A program made the translations under genes and the position numbers. DNA of 13,992 bases. Origin: Bacillota bacterium (GTDB lineage Bacteria > Bacillota > Sulfobacillia > Thermaerobacterales > RSA17). Location: NCBI GenBank assembly GCA_017577485.1, contig PKRI01000046.1, positions 1 to 13,992 of the forward strand. Direction: 5' to 3'. This document shows positions 1 through 6,037 of this stretch, piece after piece (positions within the stretch are counted from its first letter, which is position 1; the number at the start of each line of letters is the position of its first letter). The notes under the pieces were generated by a model. That model did not search any database. It saw nothing but the letters and a program-made list of their open reading frames with translations, and was not told where the DNA came from.

Positions 1-106
1 CCTCCCCACCGCGCGCCGCACCCGGCCGCCGTCTCCGCCGGGCGGGTCAAGGCTGCGACGCGTGCAGCGGCCGTTCTTCGGTGCGGTCGCAAACCTCTCT
101 AGGACC

Positions 107-1032
107 TTAAGGACCGGCCAGCGCCAGGAGCCTGGCGATCAGGACGGCGGCCTGGGCCCGGGTGGTGGGATCCTGCGGCCGGAAGGTCCCGTCCGCGAAG
201 CCCGTGATCAGGCCGTACCGGACCGCCAGCGCCACGCTCTCCGCCGCCCAGGCGGAGATGTCGCCTGCATCCGTGAAGGTCTCCGGGCCCGGCGGCAGTG
301 GGCCCGCGCCGTCACGGAGCGCCGCTTCCGGCAGCGCCCGGACCAGGATGGCGGCCGCCGCCTCCCTGGTGACGGGTTCATCGGGCCGGAACGTGCCGTC
401 CTCGTAGCCGCCGATGAGCCCCCGCTGCACCGCCGCCGCCAGGTACCCGGCGGCCCAACCGGGAACGGCGTCGCGGAATGGCGGCGCGGCGTCCGCCGGC
501 GGGATCCGCAGCGCCCGGGTCAGCATCACGGCCAACTCGGCCCGGGTGACCAGCCGGTCGGGACGGAAGGCCCCGTCCGGGAAACCGGTGACGGCGCCGA
601 TGCTGACCAGCTTGTAGACGTCGGCTTCGGCCCAGTGGCCCCGCAGGTCGACGGGCAGGGCGAGATCCGGCGCCGCCAGCAGCGCGAAGATGGTCAGGTG
701 GTCCACCAGCGCCGTGAGCGTGCTGCCGTCCGCCGACCGCTGGGACGGCAGGGCGATCCACGCGCCCAGCCCTTCATCCCAGTAGAAGACCACCAGGTCA
801 TCGGGGGCCGTTTTCCGGGCGTGGTGCTGACGCTGAACACGTCCCACAGCCCGGCGATGCTGGTGCCGGAGAGGTCGTCGTGGACGGTGATGCCGGGTTT
901 CTCCGCCTCCAACGTGGCTTCGAGGACGTTGGAGATCGTCTTCCCCGGCGACTCGGCCGAAACCGCCGGGGCCAGGGCCAGGGTCGCGGCCAGCACCACG
1001 GCCACGACCGCCGGCAGCCTGCGGTACGTCAT
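107..1032 (-). CDS. Secreted SLH-domain (S-layer homology) protein, interrupted by a frameshift
   Basis: The product starts with a clear signal peptide (MTYRRLPAVVAVVLAATLAL, cleavage near AVSA-ES). A short region of about 60-80 residues follows, then three SLH domains of about 50 residues that run to the stop. Each SLH domain shows the repeated G(F/Y).DGTFRP/..TRA(E/Q) pattern. SLH domains anchor proteins to secondary cell-wall polymers, so this should be a cell-surface protein. The ATG at 1032 is preferred over the one at 1041 because GGGAGG lies 9 bases upstream of it. The signal-peptide frame and the SLH frame differ by one base. Restoring one base in the T4 run (811-814) or the G5 run (803-807) gives a continuous 308-residue protein reading ...VSTTPGK-PDDLVVFYWDE.... 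It could be a sequencing error, a true pseudogene or, less likely, -1 slippage. No terminator is visible downstream. Confidence 0.8.
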
Positions 1033-1041
1033 CTCGCCCAT

Positions 1042-1357
1042 CCTCCCTCACACGGATTCTCCCGGCAGCGCCTCCGGCGGGCGGCCGGCCGCCGCCGTCC
1101 TGCCGGAGATTGGCCGGGACCCCAGTATAAGGGACAGGCTCCGTCATCCATTGTCGGGAACGACAGTTCGGGTGGGATTTCATCGCGGAGCCGGAACGAG
1201 GCGAGGGAATCCGGCGCTCCGGTGGGTCCAGCACGTAGGCGGGGAAGGGGAAAGCCTCCAGGTCGGCGGCGGCCGCGTCCCGGGCCCAGGCCGCGCCGGG
1301 TGGCGCTCGTCCCCGCGCCCCGCCTCCATTTGTTGCCGACCCGTCACAACCTGGAAC
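1042..1357. other. Intergenic region between the divergent SLH gene and the riboswitch operon
   Basis: No gene is supported here. On the minus strand a good -10-like TATACT (1129 down to 1124) lies about 90 bases before the SLH start, but no -35 is recognisable at 16-18 bases from it. A small inverted repeat, TGTCG-GGAA-CGACA (1152-1165), lies just upstream of that -10 and could be an operator. Both are weak, single-site observations. Confidence 0.3.
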
Positions 1358-1387
1358 TGGACCCGCCTGCCGTGCGTCTCCTAAAAT
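1358..1387 (+). promoter_or_regulatory. Probable sigma-A-type promoter of the riboswitch/sigma-factor operon
   Basis: TGGACC (1358-1363, 4/6 to TTGACA) is followed after 18 bases by TAAAAT (1382-1387, 5/6 to TATAAT). The expected start of transcription, about 1393-1395, falls directly in front of helix P1 of the riboswitch at 1396, which supports the call. It is still a pattern match and is unproven. Confidence 0.55.
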
Positions 1388-1395
1388 GCCTGTAA

Positions 1396-1473
1396 GCCGT
1401 GTAAGGGCAAACCCGGGGCGACCCGGGGGCGCAAAGCCATGGGTCCACAGCAGGATCGCCAGGCTGCCGCGGC
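1396..1473 (+). ncRNA. Cyclic-di-GMP-I (GEMM-I) riboswitch aptamer
   Basis: The two hallmark strands are present in order: GGGCAAACC (1405-1413) and CGCAAAGCC (1430-1438). Between them CCCGGG-GCGA-CCCGGG (1412-1427) forms P2 capped by a GNRA tetraloop, as in the family. P3 can form from GGTCC (1442-1446) and GGATC (1453-1457). It is followed by GCCAGGCTGCCG, close to the conserved 3' strand. P1 closes with GCCGTG (1396-1401) and CGCGGC (1468-1473), with one G-U pair. These RNAs bind c-di-GMP and control downstream genes. The G preceding GGCAAACC suggests c-di-GMP rather than 3',3'-cGAMP, but I could not run an alignment. It lies 140 bases before a sigma-like gene. Confidence 0.9.
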
Positions 1474-1528
1474 ACCTACCGCACCATCCACTCCACTGCG
1501 GGTCCCGTGTCGGCAAAACGGTCTGCAG

Positions 1529-1613
1529 CACCGGCTGTGCGCCGCCGGTGGTTGTACCGGGAACCCTGCGCCGGCTCTTGACAGGCCAAAGCTGGCGGAA
1601 GGAGCGGTTCCCG
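1529..1613 (+). promoter_or_regulatory. Possible riboswitch expression platform (start-site-masking stem)
   Basis: CGGGAACC (1558-1565) is perfectly complementary to GGTTCCCG (1606-1613). The second arm lies between the AAGGAG ribosome binding site (1599-1604) and the first base of the GTG start, so pairing would hinder initiation. An upstream hairpin, CACCGGC/GCCGGTG (1529-1535/1544-1550), is followed only by GTTGT, which makes a poor terminator. The layout fits translational control. Whether c-di-GMP turns expression on or off cannot be told from the sequence. Confidence 0.4.
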
Positions 1614-2149
1614 TGCAGTTCCGGTTCTTGCCGTCGACCGATGGGGATGCTGACCTGCAGGGTGCCCTGCGCCAGGCGGCCTCGGGGCGGGACCGCGCCG
1701 CCCTGGAAAGGCTTCATGCCCTGGTTTTTGACTACTATGCAGGCGTGCTGTTCACCGGCTATGCCGCCGGCGGGATCCGGCGGCGGGCCCGGCGGCTGCG
1801 CCTGCGGCACCGCCGCCAGGAAACCCGCGAGCCCCTGATCCTGGATGCCCCGATCCGCTGCCAGGAACCCGATCTCACCTGGCGTGACCGCATGGCTGCG
1901 GCCGCCGACCCCGCCCTGCCGGAGCGTCACCTGCGCGACATCCCCACCGACCCGGGCCTCGCCTGGGCGGTGAGCCGGCTGACGCCCCGGCAGCAGCAGG
2001 TGGTCTTCCTGGTGGTGTGCGGGGGATCCACCGAAGCCGAAGCCGGCGCCTTGCTGGGGACCTCCCAGCAGAACGTCAACAGGGTCAAGCTGCGCGCCCT
2101 GCGGCGGCTCCACGCCCTGCTCCACGGGAGGGGATCCCATGTGGCCTGA
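1613..2149 (+). CDS. Sigma-70 region-4-like protein (SigO/YvrI-like DNA-binding subunit)
   Basis: The product has 178 residues. Residues 119-170 are a sigma region-4 type helix-turn-helix (SRLTPRQQQVVFLVVCGGST, then ALLGTSQQNVNRVKLRALRR), the part that reads a -35 element. Residues 1-110 contain no convincing complete region 2, only a DLQGALRQAASGRDRAALERL helix resembling the start of region 2.1 and a basic patch (IRRRARRLRLRHRR, 55-68). The GTG at 1613 is chosen because AAGGAG lies 8 bases upstream; the longer frame from 1439 would run through the riboswitch. A YvrJ gene follows with an 11-base overlap, and a region-2-like gene comes after it. That is the content expected of the two-part SigO/RsoA sigma factor of B. 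subtilis. Family membership of the HTH is secure; equivalence to SigO is inference. Transcription should depend on the riboswitch upstream. Confidence 0.8.
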   Translation: MQFRFLPSTDGDADLQGALRQAASGRDRAALERLHALVFDYYAGVLFTGYAAGGIRRRARRLRLRHRRQETREPLILDAPIRCQEPDLTWRDRMAAAADPALPERHLRDIPTDPGLAWAVSRLTPRQQQVVFLVVCGGSTEAEAGALLGTSQQNVNRVKLRALRRLHALLHGRGSHVA

Positions 2150-2471
2150 CCTGGTCGACCTCTTCGCCAGTGTCGGTTTCCCCGCAGCGGTGGCCGTCTA
2201 CCTGCTGGTCCGGTTGGACGGGCGGGTGGCGCGGCTGAACGTGGAACTGGAGCGTCTTTCCCCTGTGGTACAGGACCTGGTGCACGCCGTGACACGAGTC
2301 CAGCACAACCTGACCCGGGAGGCGGATGGACTTGAAGCCCACCGAGGCGCGCCGCATCGCCCAACTGGTGCGTCGTGCCCAGGGGGGCGACGGGGATGCC
2401 CTCACCGAACTGGTGCGTCGTTTCACCCCTTTGATCCGAAGGGAGGCCCGCGACGCCGCCGGTCGTGTTGA
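2139..2471 (+). CDS. YvrJ family small membrane protein with an extended, overlapping C-terminus
   Basis: The first 30 residues (MWPDLVDLFASVGFPAAVAV, then YLLVRLDGRV) form one transmembrane helix ending in RLDGR, the signature of the YvrJ family, whose members are usually about 40-60 residues. A helical stretch that could coil (LNVELERLSPVVQDLVHAVT) follows. GGGAGGGG just upstream is the ribosome binding site. The frame stays open to 110 residues, and its last 146 bases overlap the next gene in another frame. That basic tail is probably low-value or accidental sequence. YvrJ has no established function that I know of, but in Bacillus it lies near the sigO/rsoA genes, which supports the split-sigma reading of this operon. 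Confidence 0.75.
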   Translation: MWPDLVDLFASVGFPAAVAVYLLVRLDGRVARLNVELERLSPVVQDLVHAVTRVQHNLTREADGLEAHRGAPHRPTGASCPGGRRGCPHRTGASFHPFDPKGGPRRRRSC

Positions 2472-2613
2472 CGAGGACCTGGCCCAGGAACTCTACCTGT
2501 ATTTCATCCGGCTGGTGGACCGCTACGTGCCCGGCGGGGACCCGGCCGCCTTCGAGCGCGCCGTGCGGCAGGTGGTGGCGGAACTGCTGGCGCGGTACCG
2601 GTGGGAGCGGTGA
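2326..2613 (+). CDS. Sigma region-2-like protein (RsoA-like core-binding subunit)
   Basis: The product has 95 residues. Residues 8-70 match sigma region 2.1-2.2 in style: LVRRAQGGDGDALTELVRRF, TPLIRREAR, then DEDLAQELYLYFIRLV with the DL.QE core typical of the RNA-polymerase beta'-clamp contact. Residues 74-91 (AAFERAVRQVVAELLARY) could be a shortened 2.3-2.4 helix. No region 4 is present; that is supplied by the gene two positions upstream, as in the SigO/RsoA pair. The ATG at 2326 lies only 3 bases after GGGAGG, whereas the in-frame TTG at 2332 has a 9-base spacing, so TTG may be the true start. The equivalence to RsoA is inference from domain content and context; a truncated helix-turn-helix protein is the alternative. 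Confidence 0.75.
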   Translation: MDLKPTEARRIAQLVRRAQGGDGDALTELVRRFTPLIRREARDAAGRVDEDLAQELYLYFIRLVDRYVPGGDPAAFERAVRQVVAELLARYRWER

Positions 2614-2800
2614 GGAGCGGAGGTTCGCTGGATATTGCTTCTCTCGTTTCACGCAACAGGGTGGACATGATCGTCTTGGTGACCGGGGATCGTGATCTCA
2701 TTCCTGCGGTGGAAATGGCCCAATCGGCAGGTGTCCTCGTTCGACTTGTACATGGACCGAAGCACACGTACCATTCAGAGTTGTGGACGGCGCGCTCTGT
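2601..2800 (+). pseudogene. NYN-domain (LabA/DUF88-like) gene remnant
   Basis: Translation from about 2622 gives LDIASLVSRNRVDMIVLVTG, then DRDLIPAVEMAQSAGVLVRL and VHGPKHTYHSELWTA. This is the C-terminal half of a NYN (PIN-like nuclease) domain, including the LVTGDRDLIPAV motif with its conserved aspartates. The N-terminal half, with the first FVDGAN-type aspartate, is missing. The frame then runs on into sequence complementary to the SDR gene, so no natural C-terminus is seen. Counting 2631-2790 gives 86 G+C in 160 (54%), well below the flanking genes, which points to foreign origin. It begins inside the end of the region-2 gene, so an insertion/deletion joined them. It is most likely not functional. 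Confidence 0.6.
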
Positions 2801-3609
2801 CAAGATCCCTTCCCGCCCCGCCGTGCTCCCTGGAACACGCCCCGGCCCAGCCACTGGCCGCCATCCATGGTCAGCACCTCGCCGGTGATGAAGGACGCGT
2901 AGTCCGACACCAGGTACGCCGCCGCGTGGGCGATTTCTTCCGGCCGGCCCATCCGGCCCAGGGGGATGGACGCCAGCACGGCCTGCCGCGCTTCTTCGGT
3001 GGGCCACAGTTGCGGCGCGGCGCCCGTGCCGTCCACAGGTCCCGGCGCGATGGCGTTGACGCGGATGCCCCTGGCGGCCCACTCCACCGCCAGGGTGCGC
3101 GTCATGGCCAGCACGCCGGCCTTGGCGGCCGCCGAGTGAACGGTGCCGGGCCCGCCGGTCCAGGCGTAGGTGGCCAGGATGTTGAGGATGCTGCCGCCCC
3201 GGCCCTGCCGGATCCAGTGCCGGGCCACGGCCCGGGTGCAGTAGAAGGTCCCGTGCAGCACGATGTTGACCACGGCGTTCCAGCCGTTGACGGTCAGTTC
3301 CTCGGCGGGACAGACGAAGTTGCCGGCGGCGTTGTTGACCAGGATGTCGATGCGGCCGAACCGGTCCAGGGCCGCCTGGACCATGTGGTCCACCTGCTCA
3401 GGGTGGCGGACATCCACGGTCACTACCAGGGCCTCGCCGCCCCGGGCTTCGATCTCGGCGGCGGCTCGCCGGAGGTTGTCCTGGTTGCGGCTGGCGAGGA
3501 CCAGCCGGGCACCCAGGCGGCTGAACTCCAGGGCCATGGCCTTGCCCAGGCCCGTCCCGCCCCCGGTGATGATGGCCACGCGGTCCTGCAGCGTTCCTTC
3601 GGGCAGCAT
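2800..3609 (-). CDS. SDR-family oxidoreductase, 2,4-dienoyl-CoA reductase type
   Basis: The product has 269 residues, the usual SDR length. The Rossmann motif TGGGTGLG is at 15-22 and NNAAGNF at 92-98. The classical Tyr-x-x-x-Lys is replaced by S-A-A-A-K: Tyr148, Ser159 and Lys163 have the same spacing as Tyr199, Ser210 and Lys214 of human DECR1. NGWNAVVNIVLHGTFYCTRA (108-127) is also typical of this subgroup (FadH/YkuF in Bacillus). The family reduces 2,4-dienoyl-CoA with NADPH during oxidation of unsaturated fatty acids in the cytosol. A strong AGAGGAGG lies 8 bases before the ATG. The gene stands alone, facing the NYN remnant, with no fatty-acid gene beside it here. The substrate is inferred from the family. 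Confidence 0.85.
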   Translation of the reverse strand: MLPEGTLQDRVAIITGGGTGLGKAMALEFSRLGARLVLASRNQDNLRRAAAEIEARGGEALVVTVDVRHPEQVDHMVQAALDRFGRIDILVNNAAGNFVCPAEELTVNGWNAVVNIVLHGTFYCTRAVARHWIRQGRGGSILNILATYAWTGGPGTVHSAAAKAGVLAMTRTLAVEWAARGIRVNAIAPGPVDGTGAAPQLWPTEEARQAVLASIPLGRMGRPEEIAHAAAYLVSDYASFITGEVLTMDGGQWLGRGVFQGARRGGKGS

Positions 3610-3854
3610 GGCGCACGCCTCCTCTGGAGCGGTACCTGATCCTGCGCAGCGCCGCCCTTCGGCGCACGGCGGGCGGCTTCCTGTCCAGCATGCCTTGCGT
3701 GCCCTGCAGGAGGGCGGGAGGCTGCGCCAGACGGCGCTGGACTATGCCGGGCGGCGCTCAGCCGGCGCCCGGGATCCGGTGCCGCCCGTGCTGTCGCCCG
3801 GGGCACTCACCATACCCATGCCACGGGGATGCTGCGGTGCGCCGGCGGTCCGCC

Positions 3855-5156
3855 ATGTACGGGGTCATAGCTCTGGCGGCGGTGGTTGCCCTGGTGGTCC
3901 CGGTCCTCCTGGGGGTGCCGGCCGCCGGGATCTGGCGCGGCCTGCTCCTGGGACCGGCGCCGGCGCCGATCGAACCCACCCGCGCAGTGCTGGCCTTCGC
4001 CTGGCCGGAGTATCCCTACAGCGTCAGCGTCCCCGCCTCAGTCATCGCGGCCGGGCTGGACGCCCTCACGGCTGCCGAGGCTGCTGCAGGCGCACCGGCC
4101 GACCCGCGCCGATCTTACTGGACCCTGACGGTGGACACGGCCGGCGGCATCCGCCGCTGGTGGATCACCCGCGACGGCCTGGCCTGGCTGGAGGAAGGGG
4201 AGGACCCGGTCGCCGCCGGTGGGGCCCGCCTGGCGGGTCCGCTGGACGCCCGCGGAATCCTGGACAGCCTGACCCCCTACATCGACCGTCTCCACCACCA
4301 GGCCTTCGGCGACCTGGTGGAGTGGCCTGAGGCCAACCCCTTCTTCCCGGTGGGCGGGACGGCCCTGCTGCGCGATGTGGAATCCCGGCAGACCCTGCAG
4401 ATCCGCCGCCACCGGGGCGACGCCCACTTCGACGTGGAACCGCTGACGGCCGAGGACACGGCGACGCTGCGGGCCATTTACGGCGGCCGGTGGAGCTGGA
4501 AGCGCCGGGCCGCGGTGCTCATGGCCGGCGGGCGCCGCATCGCCGCCTCCATGAACGGCATGCCCCACGGTTGGGGCGACATCTTCGACAACGACTTCCG
4601 CGGGCATTTCTGCGTCCACGTGGCCGGCAGCCGGGTCCATACCACCTGGCGCCGGGACCCAGGGCACCAGCTGATGGTGCTGAAGGCGGCGGGACGGCTG
4701 GCGGAAACCCTCGACACCGCCGCGCCCGGTGAACTGGTGGACCTGGTGCTGGCCGCCCTCAACCACCGGGAGACCGCAACCCTGCGGGTGGCACTGGACG
4801 GGGACGGTACCGGCACGCAGGCTCTCCCGGACCCGCGCCGGCCGGGCCCGCTGCCGCCTGCGCCCGCCACGGGCCTGCTGGCCGACCTGCTGGGGGAGAT
4901 CCGGCACCTAACGGTGGTAGACGTCCGCGAGGAAGTGGTGGAGGATCGGCGCGCCGTGGTGCGCGCGGCGGTCACCGTCTACTTCTATGAGCCCGACCGT
5001 GACCGTCCCTTTTCCGTGGACCTGACCGTCCGCTTGCACCGGACGGCGCCGGGGACGCCGTGGACGGTGGAACTGGCCTCCCTTGCGCCGCTGCTGGAGC
5101 GTGGAGAGCCGGCCGCCGCCCGGGTGCCTCCGGAGCCGGCCGGCTGCGCGCCGTGA
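3855..5156 (+). CDS. Membrane-anchored or secreted protein of unknown function with an SMNGMPHG/DNDF.GHFC.H motif
   Basis: The product has 433 residues. Residues 1-33 form a hydrophobic anchor or signal (GVIALAAVVALVVPVLLGVP), so the rest should lie outside the membrane. Residues 174-280 hold a recognisable module: VEPLTAEDTATLRAIYGGRW, SMNGMPHG (232-239), DNDFRGHFCVHVAGSRVH (245-262) and DPGHQ (268-272). From memory, this His/Asp/Cys-rich module recurs in extracytoplasmic Firmicute proteins, often beside peptidoglycan-binding domains, with no assigned function. The conserved H/D pattern suggests metal binding or an enzyme, but that is inference. Residues 350-414 may be a second beta-rich domain. 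The ATG at 3855 is chosen because it begins the hydrophobic segment; its ribosome binding site is weak, and the GTG at 3837 is possible. It stands alone between SDR and GntR. Confidence 0.7.
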   Translation: MYGVIALAAVVALVVPVLLGVPAAGIWRGLLLGPAPAPIEPTRAVLAFAWPEYPYSVSVPASVIAAGLDALTAAEAAAGAPADPRRSYWTLTVDTAGGIRRWWITRDGLAWLEEGEDPVAAGGARLAGPLDARGILDSLTPYIDRLHHQAFGDLVEWPEANPFFPVGGTALLRDVESRQTLQIRRHRGDAHFDVEPLTAEDTATLRAIYGGRWSWKRRAAVLMAGGRRIAASMNGMPHGWGDIFDNDFRGHFCVHVAGSRVHTTWRRDPGHQLMVLKAAGRLAETLDTAAPGELVDLVLAALNHRETATLRVALDGDGTGTQALPDPRRPGPLPPAPATGLLADLLGEIRHLTVVDVREEVVEDRRAVVRAAVTVYFYEPDRDRPFSVDLTVRLHRTAPGTPWTVELASLAPLLERGEPAAARVPPEPAGCAP

Positions 5157-5510
5157 TCCGGACCGCCGGGCCGCCGCGTTCATCGGTGGCTGTCCAGCTG
5201 CACCTTCATCCGGCCGTGCCCGTCGCGGCGTCTCCGTCCAATTTCGGCCCTGTGCAGGGCCCGGGGGTCTTGCCGGCGCGCCCCAGGGACGATTTCGAGC
5301 CTGGAAGTTGACAATAACAGGCGATCGGCGTGCGGGTTTACGTAAGTAGCGCCAGGATCGGTCCTGCCCACCGCTGGTGGGCCTCCCGGCCGTCACCCAG
5401 GGACGAGTTCAGCCTTGAACCGGGCCGAACCGCTGCCCGGCCGTCCGGTTGCGGTCCCTGGGGCGCGGCGCCGCATCTCCGGGTCCCAGGCACAGCACCT
5501 CCGAACCCCC
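5157..5510. other. Intergenic region upstream of the GntR operon, with direct repeats
   Basis: No gene is supported. It holds a 24-25-base direct repeat, 5282-5306 and 5396-5419. Both copies start CCCAGGGACGA and end AGCCT-GAA; 22 of 24 aligned bases agree with one gap. The core also occurs inverted as GTCCCTGGG (5454-5462). TTGACA at 5308 has no -10 at a usable distance. Confidence 0.5.
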
Positions 5511-5539
5511 TTGACACCGCGTGCCTAGTGCACTAGTCT
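5511..5539 (+). promoter_or_regulatory. Promoter of the GntR-ABC operon
   Basis: A perfect TTGACA (5511-5516) is followed after 17 bases by TAGTCT (5534-5539; 3/6 to TATAAT). The -10 lies inside the palindromic operator, the usual layout of an autorepressed promoter. The predicted start, near 5546, leaves a 24-base leader to the ATG. Confidence 0.65.
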
Positions 5540-5552
5540 ACTAGTGCACCAA
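5525..5552 (+). promoter_or_regulatory. Palindromic operator, probable GntR (YtrA-type) binding site
   Basis: CTAGTGCACTAG (5525-5536) is a perfect 12-base palindrome. A second box, CTAGTGCACCAA (5541-5552), follows 16 bases later. Together they also give a perfect inverted repeat, GTGCACTAG-TCTA-CTAGTGCAC (5528-5549). It overlaps the -10 and the expected transcription start, 18 bases before the GntR gene, so binding would block initiation. Confidence 0.7.
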
Positions 5553-5569
5553 ACCGGTGGAGGGCAGTC

Positions 5570-6037
5570 ATGGCCGGGGACACCTTCAGCACCCTGCACC
5601 TGGATCCGGAGCGGCCCATTTACCTGCAGATCATCGAGGCCTTCCGCCTGGCCGTGGCCCGCGGCGACCTGGCGCCCGGCGACCAGATCCCTTCCCAGCG
5701 GGACCTGGCCCAGCAGCTGCGGGTCAACCCCAACACCGTCCAGCGGGCATACCGGGAGATGGAGTACCTGGGTCTCGTCGAGACCAGGCGGGGCACGGGG
5801 ACCTTCCTTTCCCCCGATCCGGAGCGCTGGCGGAAGGTGCGCGAGGAAACCATCCAGGCCGAACTGGCGCGGTTCATCGACACGATGGGGCGCCTTGGGT
5901 GCACGGGAGAGGAGATCGTCCACCTGGTTCGCGCGGCGGTCCAGTCCACGGCAGTCCAGCCCGCGGCGGCACAGGAAGGACGCGTCGAACCACCGGCCCC
6001 GACCCCGGCCCAGGAAGGAGAAGCCTCTGATGACTGA
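5570..6037 (+). CDS. GntR-family transcriptional regulator, YtrA subfamily
   Basis: The product has 155 residues. Residues 12-80 are a GntR winged helix: PIYLQIIEAFRLAVARGDLA, PGDQIPSQRDLAQQLRVNPN, TVQRAYREMEYLGLVETRRG, TGTFL. The short C-terminal part (about 85-125, helical) has no FCD or UTRA ligand domain. That is the mark of the YtrA subgroup, which dimerises through a small helical region and usually represses a linked ABC transporter operon. Residues 126-155 are an Ala/Pro/Glu-rich tail. GGTGGAGG precedes the ATG at good spacing. The end overlaps the ABC ATPase gene by 8 bases. The operator at its promoter indicates autorepression; the inducing signal is unknown, though in Bacillus YtrA responds to some cell-wall antibiotics. 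Confidence 0.9.
   Translation: MAGDTFSTLHLDPERPIYLQIIEAFRLAVARGDLAPGDQIPSQRDLAQQLRVNPNTVQRAYREMEYLGLVETRRGTGTFLSPDPERWRKVREETIQAELARFIDTMGRLGCTGEEIVHLVRAAVQSTAVQPAAAQEGRVEPPAPTPAQEGEASDD

Noticed and set aside
1200..1300. Minus-strand peptide DLEAFPFPAYVLDPPERR as a gene fragment
   Set aside because: Reads somewhat like protein, but there is no start, no ribosome binding site and no recognised family; likely chance in GC-rich DNA.
1578..1607. TTGACA as a promoter for the sigma-like gene
   Set aside because: No -10 element occurs at 16-18 bases and it lies only 30 bases before the start codon, inside the riboswitch leader.
107..2140. 677-residue open frame on the minus strand
   Set aside because: Only the last ~245 residues (SLH part) look like protein. 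The upstream portion runs antisense through the riboswitch and the sigma-like gene and is open merely because of high GC.
2692..3639. Plus-strand frame of 315 residues over the SDR gene
   Set aside because: Antisense shadow; the minus strand gives a complete SDR with all family motifs and a strong ribosome binding site.
5308..5342. TTGACA followed by TTTACG as a promoter
   Set aside because: The spacer would be 23 bases, outside the usable range, and no gene starts close by.
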